Shown here: piece after piece, positions 6,391 to 9,366 of the stretch | Layout of the letters: each line of letters begins with the position of its first letter | Numbering within the stretch: position 1 is the first letter of the stretch | Assembly: GCA_028876585.1 (NCBI GenBank) | Contig: JAGWRL010000270.1 | Span: 1 to 9,366 of the forward strand | From: Pseudomonadota bacterium | Lineage (GTDB): Bacteria; Pseudomonadota; Alphaproteobacteria; Rhizobiales; Beijerinckiaceae | Direction: 5' to 3' | Length of the DNA stretch: 9,366 bases | Notes under the pieces: model-generated | Seen by the model: only the letters and a program-made list of their open reading frames with translations | Databases searched by the model: none | What the model was told of the DNA's origin: nothing | Program-made: the position numbers and the translations under genes

Positions 6391-6480
6391 GCGGTATAGC
6401 TAGAATTTTATAAATATTCTCCGCAAAACTATTGTCGGGGCGTAACTATATAACGGTGTAAATTCGGTATGCTCTAATTC
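6391..6480. promoter_or_regulatory. AT-rich intergenic island with an imperfect 19-bp palindrome, upstream of the PilZ gene
   Basis: By count 57 of 90 bases are A or T, a sharp contrast to the GC-rich surroundings. Within it, AGAATTTTATAAATATTCT (6401-6419) is a near palindrome: arms AGAAT/ATTCT plus inner TT/AA pairs, with one mismatched pair and a 3-base centre. It could be an operator or a promoter -10 zone. -10-like hexamers occur (TATAAA at 6408, TATAAC at 6449), but I find no convincing -35 partner. The island lies between the divergent hydrolase and PilZ genes and could serve either. Confidence 0.5.
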
Positions 6481-6538
6481 CGCTTAACCGCTTCGCTGCG
6501 TCTTGTGTTAGGCTTTGCTTGCGATCCTGTCATTGCGT

Positions 6539-6543
6539 AGGAG
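6539..6543 (+). promoter_or_regulatory. Ribosome binding site of the PilZ-domain gene
   Basis: AGGAG ends 6 bases before the ATG at 6550. A second ATG at 6545 is out of frame and too close to the AGGAG, so the site decides for the start at 6550. Confidence 0.75.
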
Positions 6544-6549
6544 CATGCT

Positions 6550-7212
6550 ATGCTTCCCGTCGAGAAGATAAATAAACTCCTGTACGATTCCGAGCGCGCG
6601 CAACAAGATTCCCGCACCCTGTGGCGGGAAATCACCGAGGACCGGAACCCCAAGCCCGGCGCGCCGGCCGCGCGCGACGACGATGACGGCGACAGTCTGC
6701 CGCTGAAATTGTCGGGCCGCTATCAGGTCGGCGACGGCAGCGAGTTTCCGTGCGAGGTGCGGGCGATTTCTCCGCTCGGCTTTCACCTCAAGGGGCCGCG
6801 ATGCGGCCGCGTCGGCGACGTGTGCACGGCGAATATCGCCACGGTCGGCATCGTCGAGGGAATCGTCGTCCAGACCCACGGCGAATCCTTCGTCGTCGGC
6901 GTGTTCGCGCTGCCGATCCGCATCAGCCGGCTGGCGAAGCGGTTGCGCTGGCAGTTGCGGCGCGAGACGGAGGAGCTGACCGACCGGCGCGCGAGCGAGC
7001 GGGTCGAGATGAACCACGCCACCGCGCAGCTCGAAACCGCCGAGGGGCGGCTGTTCCCGTGCGAGATTTTCGACATTTCGCAGGGCGGCGCGGCGCTGCA
7101 TCTGGGGTCCAGCGCGCTGTATTTCTGGGTCGATCAGCCGATCAAGATGGGCGGGCGCGCCGGCCGCGTGCTGCGCTATTTCCCCGGCGGCGTGGTGATC
7201 AAGTTCGATTGA
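6550..7212 (+). CDS. Tandem PilZ-domain protein, probable c-di-GMP receptor
   Basis: A 220-residue soluble protein with two PilZ-like beta-barrel domains, likely sensing cyclic di-GMP. The second domain (about 145-219) has both ligand motifs: RASER (R147xxxR151) and DISQGG (D175xS177xxG180), with the following strand GAALHLG and the C-terminal strand GVVIKF. The first domain (about 53-120) has the same strand pattern (FPCEVRAISPLGFHLKG), but its D/NxSxxG motif begins with Ala72 and no RxxxR precedes it, so it is probably a non-binding domain. The N-terminal 45 residues are polar and helical, ending in an acidic DDDDGD linker. No membrane segment or output domain is seen, so it would act by protein contacts, for instance on motility or exopolysaccharide. 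Neighbours do not reveal the partner. It is probably transcribed from the AT-rich region upstream. Confidence 0.87.
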   Translation: MLPVEKINKLLYDSERAQQDSRTLWREITEDRNPKPGAPAARDDDDGDSLPLKLSGRYQVGDGSEFPCEVRAISPLGFHLKGPRCGRVGDVCTANIATVGIVEGIVVQTHGESFVVGVFALPIRISRLAKRLRWQLRRETEELTDRRASERVEMNHATAQLETAEGRLFPCEIFDISQGGAALHLGSSALYFWVDQPIKMGGRAGRVLRYFPGGVVIKFD

Positions 7213-7221
7213 GGCGCGGCG

Positions 7222-7241
7222 CGCGCCGGCTGTCCGGCGCG
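7222..7241 (+). terminator. GC-rich hairpin after the PilZ gene
   Basis: An 8-bp perfect stem (7222-7229 with 7234-7241) and 4-base loop lies 10 bases after the PilZ stop. No T-run follows, so intrinsic termination is uncertain. In such GC-rich sequence a stem of this size can also arise by chance. Confidence 0.3.
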
Positions 7242-7296
7242 GCGCGATCGGGTTAGAAGGCCTTCGGGTTGAGGCCGGCGGCGCCGGCGTTTCAAC

Positions 7297-7304
7297 AGGG
7301 GAGG
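7297..7304 (+). promoter_or_regulatory. Strong ribosome binding site of the FMN reductase gene
   Basis: AGGGGAGG lies 7 bases before the ATG at 7312. It is the clearest Shine-Dalgarno in the window and fixes the start of the flavoprotein gene. Confidence 0.85.
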
Positions 7305-7311
7305 CAAGTTC

Positions 7312-7869
7312 ATGCCGGATCGAAACATCGTTGTGGTCGTCGGCAGCCTGCGCGGCGGTTCGTTCACGCGGCGAGTGGCGCAGGCGATCGTGCGGCTGGC
7401 GCCGGGGGCGTTCGGCTACCAGTTCGCCGAGATCGGCCAGTTGCCGCTCTACAATCAGGACCTCGACGCGCCCGAGGCGACGCCGAAGCCGTGGATCGAG
7501 TTCCGCGACTTCATCCGCCCGTTCGCCGGCGTGCTGTTCGCCACGCCGGAGCACAATCGCTCGATTCCCGCCGCGCTGAAGAACGCGCTCGACGTCGGTT
7601 CGCGGCCCTATGGCCAGAGCGCGTGGGCGGGCAAGCCGGCCGGAATCGTCAGCGTCACGCCGGGCGCGATGGGCGGCTTCGGCGCCAATCATCATCTGCG
7701 CCAGAGCCTGGTGTTCCTCAACATGCCGGCGATGGCGCAGCCCGAAGCCTATATCGGCCACGCCGCCGATCTGATCGCCGACGATTTCTCGGTCAAGGTC
7801 GAGAGCACGCGCACGTTTCTCAGCCAATACATGGGCGCGCTGGAGACGTTCGTTAGCAGGTTCGCCTGA
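7312..7869 (+). CDS. NAD(P)H-dependent FMN reductase family flavoprotein
   Basis: A 185-residue flavodoxin-fold protein of the NADPH-dependent FMN reductase family, which includes quinone, chromate and azo reductases. [17 protein letters not shown] (7-23) is the FMN phosphate-binding loop (GSLRxxS). LPLYNQDLD (44-52) and [18 protein letters not shown] (77-94) are the second and third FMN-contact blocks, the latter with the TPExNxSIP motif. [26 protein letters not shown] (97-122) is the conserved dimer/FMN region. It probably acts in the cytosol as a dimer, reducing quinones or free flavins with NAD(P)H. The physiological substrate is not evident. Isovaleryl-CoA dehydrogenase follows after 37 bp on the same strand, so cotranscription is possible. 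Confidence 0.9.
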   Translation: MPDRNIVVVVGSLRGGSFTRRVAQAIVRLAPGAFGYQFAEIGQLPLYNQDLDAPEATPKPWIEFRDFIRPFAGVLFATPEHNRSIPAALKNALDVGSRPYGQSAWAGKPAGIVSVTPGAMGGFGANHHLRQSLVFLNMPAMAQPEAYIGHAADLIADDFSVKVESTRTFLSQYMGALETFVSRFA

Positions 7870-7906
7870 CCTTTACAGGCGCGGCCGCGCGCGCGACACT
7901 GCGCCG

Positions 7907-9079
7907 ATGATCCCCAACGCCCCCCGCGCCTTCAATTTCGACCTCGGCGAAAGCGCCGACATGATCCGCGAGTCCGCGCGTGCGTTCAGCGACAAGGAAA
8001 TCGCGCCGCGCGCGGCCGCCATCGACCGCGACAATGCGTTTCCGCGCGAGCTTTGGCCAAAACTCGGCGCGCTCGGCCTGCACGGGATCACCGCGCCGGA
8101 GGAATATGGCGGGCTGGGTTTGGGCTATCTCGAACATTGCGTCGCGGTCGAGGAAGTGTCGCGCGCCTCCGCCGCCATCGGCCTCAGCTATGGCGCGCAC
8201 TCGAACCTGTGCGTCAACCAGATCGTGCGCAACGGCACGGCGGCGCAAAAGGCGCGCTATCTGCCCAAGCTGATCTCGGGCGAACATGTCGGCGCGCTCG
8301 CCATGTCGGAGCCGGGCGCCGGCTCCGACGTGGTGTCGATGAAGACGCGGGCGGAGAAGAAGGGCGACCGTTATGTGCTGAACGGCGCGAAAATGTGGAT
8401 CACCAACGGGCCGGTCGCCGACGTGCTGATGGTCTACGCCAAGACCGATCCGGCGGCCGGGCCGCGCGGCGTCAGCGCGTTTCTGATCGAGAAGGATTTT
8501 AAGGGATTCCGGCCGGGGCAAAAACTCGACAAGATGGGGATGCGCGGCTCGGACACGTCGGAACTGGTGTTCGAGGATTGCGAAGTTCCGGAGGAGAACC
8601 TCGTCGGCGCGCCCGGCAAGGGCGTCAACGTGCTGATGAGCGGGCTCGATTACGAGCGCGCGGTGCTGGCGGCGGGGCCGCTCGGCATCATGCAGGCGGC
8701 GATGGACGTGGTGCTGCCTTACGTGCACGAGCGAAAGCAGTTCGACCAGCCGATCGGCCAGTTCCAGCTGATCCAGGCCAAACTGGCGGATATGTATGTG
8801 TCGCTCAACGCGTCGCGCGCCTATGTCTATGCGGTGGCGAAAGCCTGCGATCGCGGCGAGACGACGCGCGAGGACGCGGCCGGCGCGATCCTCTATTCCG
8901 CCGAACGGGCGACCCAGGTCGCGCTCGACGCGATCCAGGTGTTGGGCGGCAACGGCTACACCAACGATTACCCCGCGGCGCGGCTGCTGCGCGACGCCAA
9001 ACTGTACGAGATCGGCGCCGGCACCAGCGAAATCCGTCGGATGTTGATCGGGCGGGAGCTGTTCAACAAGAGTGCGTAG
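7907..9079 (+). CDS. ivd: Isovaleryl-CoA dehydrogenase (leucine catabolism)
   Basis: An FAD-dependent acyl-CoA dehydrogenase oxidising isovaleryl-CoA to 3-methylcrotonyl-CoA and passing electrons to ETF. Length 390 is normal for the bacterial enzyme. Family signatures: [14 protein letters not shown] (132-145), WITNGP (164-169), [22 protein letters not shown] (275-296) and [22 protein letters not shown] (344-365). The subclass call rests on the catalytic base: Glu is at 250 in [13 protein letters not shown], as in isovaleryl-CoA dehydrogenases. The C-terminal position used by most other acyl-CoA dehydrogenases reads [12 protein letters not shown], with Ala371 in place of Glu. The ATG at 7907 gives the typical MIPN...[13 protein letters not shown] start although no ribosome binding site is visible. 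It is also known as liuA. Methylcrotonyl-CoA carboxylase genes often follow ivd, but here the next 287 bp are non-coding and the window ends. Confidence 0.95.
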   Translation: MIPNAPRAFNFDLGESADMIRESARAFSDKEIAPRAAAIDRDNAFPRELWPKLGALGLHGITAPEEYGGLGLGYLEHCVAVEEVSRASAAIGLSYGAHSNLCVNQIVRNGTAAQKARYLPKLISGEHVGALAMSEPGAGSDVVSMKTRAEKKGDRYVLNGAKMWITNGPVADVLMVYAKTDPAAGPRGVSAFLIEKDFKGFRPGQKLDKMGMRGSDTSELVFEDCEVPEENLVGAPGKGVNVLMSGLDYERAVLAAGPLGIMQAAMDVVLPYVHERKQFDQPIGQFQLIQAKLADMYVSLNASRAYVYAVAKACDRGETTREDAAGAILYSAERATQVALDAIQVLGGNGYTNDYPAARLLRDAKLYEIGAGTSEIRRMLIGRELFNKSA

Positions 9080-9267
9080 TTCGAGCGGCGGCGCCCCCTC
9101 CCTTGCCCTCCCCCACAAGGGGGGAGGGGACGGCCGGCGGCGGCGTCAAGTCTACTAACCCATTGTTCGCAAACCGCATTATTCGGGCAGCAGCCGGCGC
9201 CGGCGGGCGAGCGGTCGAACTTGCCCGGCCGGATCGCCACCGCGTTCGCCGCCGCGCGGCTCATGGG
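9080..9267. other. Intergenic stretch after ivd, no supported gene
   Basis: No reading frame here resembles a protein I know; open frames are only tails of antisense or shifted frames of ivd. The stretch contains the C/G-rich palindrome described separately and a perfect 12-bp GC palindrome (9193-9204). It then leads into the heptamer array. Confidence 0.6.
9106..9128 (+). repeat. REP-like C/G-rich palindrome, probable terminator of ivd
   Basis: CCCTCCCCC (9106-9114) pairs with GGGGGAGGG (9120-9128) across a 5-base loop (ACAAG), a 9-bp stem starting 27 bases after the ivd stop. A further CCCTCCC lies just before it (9097-9103). Hairpins of this CCCTCCCCC-ACAAG-GGGGGAGGG type are, as I recall, dispersed in many alphaproteobacterial genomes. 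It probably acts as a transcript end or mRNA stabiliser. There is no T-run. Confidence 0.6.
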
Positions 9268-9366
9268 AATAGGCAGTAGGCAATAGGCAGTAGACAGTAG
9301 GCAATAGGCTTTCGCGCCCCATACCTCCTATTGCCTACTGCCTACTGTCTACTGCCTATTGCCCAC
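9268..9366. repeat. Inverted array of variant heptamer repeats, running off the window edge
   Basis: Left arm 9268-9309 is exactly six heptamers: AATAGGC, AGTAGGC, AATAGGC, AGTAGAC, AGTAGGC, AATAGGC. The right arm (9326-9366) carries the same heptamers reverse-complemented: TCCTATT (variant), GCCTACT, GCCTACT, GTCTACT, GCCTATT, then GCCCAC at the edge. Segment 9279-9309 matches the complement of 9333-9363 at 30 of 31 positions, around a 23-base centre (9310-9332). The array could fold into a long hairpin or cruciform. There is no coding capacity and no transposase. Its function is unknown, and it is much less GC-rich than the flanks. Confidence 0.85.

Noticed and set aside
6508..7827. Minus-strand open frame opposite the PilZ and FMN reductase genes
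   Set aside because: It spans two real genes and an intergenic gap with Arg/Asp-rich composition and no motifs.
7870..7906. GC palindrome between the FMN reductase and ivd as a terminator
   Set aside because: GGCGCGGCCGCGCGC is alternating GC that readily self-pairs by chance, with no T-run, so it is not supportable as a terminator.
7853..9118. Minus-strand open frame of 421 codons opposite ivd
   Set aside because: Shadow of the acyl-CoA dehydrogenase; no domain signature.
8968..9264. Minus-strand frame of 98 codons over the ivd end and intergenic region as a small gene
   Set aside because: It overlaps ivd, runs through the REP-like palindrome and resembles no family I know; at most a chance frame.
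9268..9366. Possible CRISPR array
   Set aside because: Repeat units are 7 bases, contiguous and variant, with no unique spacers of 25-40 bases and no cas genes nearby.

Overview
The window is a gene-dense, very GC-rich stretch of a bacterial chromosome. Gene content and protein style point to an alphaproteobacterium, most likely of the order Hyphomicrobiales (Rhizobiales): an Eco-type glucokinase starting with a short ..VCDIGGTNAR block, UbiA preceded by a small Cys-containing secreted protein, a tandem PilZ protein and an isovaleryl-CoA dehydrogenase. The family-level placement (for example Beijerinckiaceae or Methylocystaceae) is only a guess.

Left part (1-3016, minus strand): four genes read right to left. 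A C5-cytosine DNA methyltransferase, a GIY-YIG nuclease and a Vsr mismatch endonuclease form a compact, apparently translationally coupled M-R-V module (3 bp gap, then a 4 bp overlap). It looks like a complete type II restriction-modification system with its repair nuclease. About 60 bp further on, in the same direction, lies the 5' part of phosphoenolpyruvate carboxylase (ppc), cut by the window edge. A short hairpin sits between vsr and ppc.

Middle part (3118-5553, plus strand): glucokinase, divergent from the methyltransferase; then a small secreted protein with four cysteines; then 4-hydroxybenzoate polyprenyltransferase (ubiA), whose TTG start overlaps the preceding stop. ubiA converges with an alpha/beta hydrolase on the minus strand (5558-6325), only 4 bp apart.

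Right part (6326-9366): an AT-rich island (6391-6480) with an imperfect 19-bp palindrome precedes a tandem PilZ-domain protein, in which only the second domain keeps the c-di-GMP-binding motifs. Then come an NAD(P)H-dependent FMN reductase family protein with a strong ribosome binding site and isovaleryl-CoA dehydrogenase of leucine catabolism. The last 287 bp carry no gene that can be supported. They hold a C/G-rich palindrome of the REP/terminator kind and a striking inverted array of variant heptamers (AATAGGC/AGTAGGC/AGTAGAC) that runs to the window edge.

No tRNA, rRNA, integrase, transposase or CRISPR array was seen. The most system-like element is the methyltransferase/GIY-YIG/Vsr module. 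Its parts belong to known families, so novelty would lie in the nuclease subtype and target specificity rather than in the architecture.
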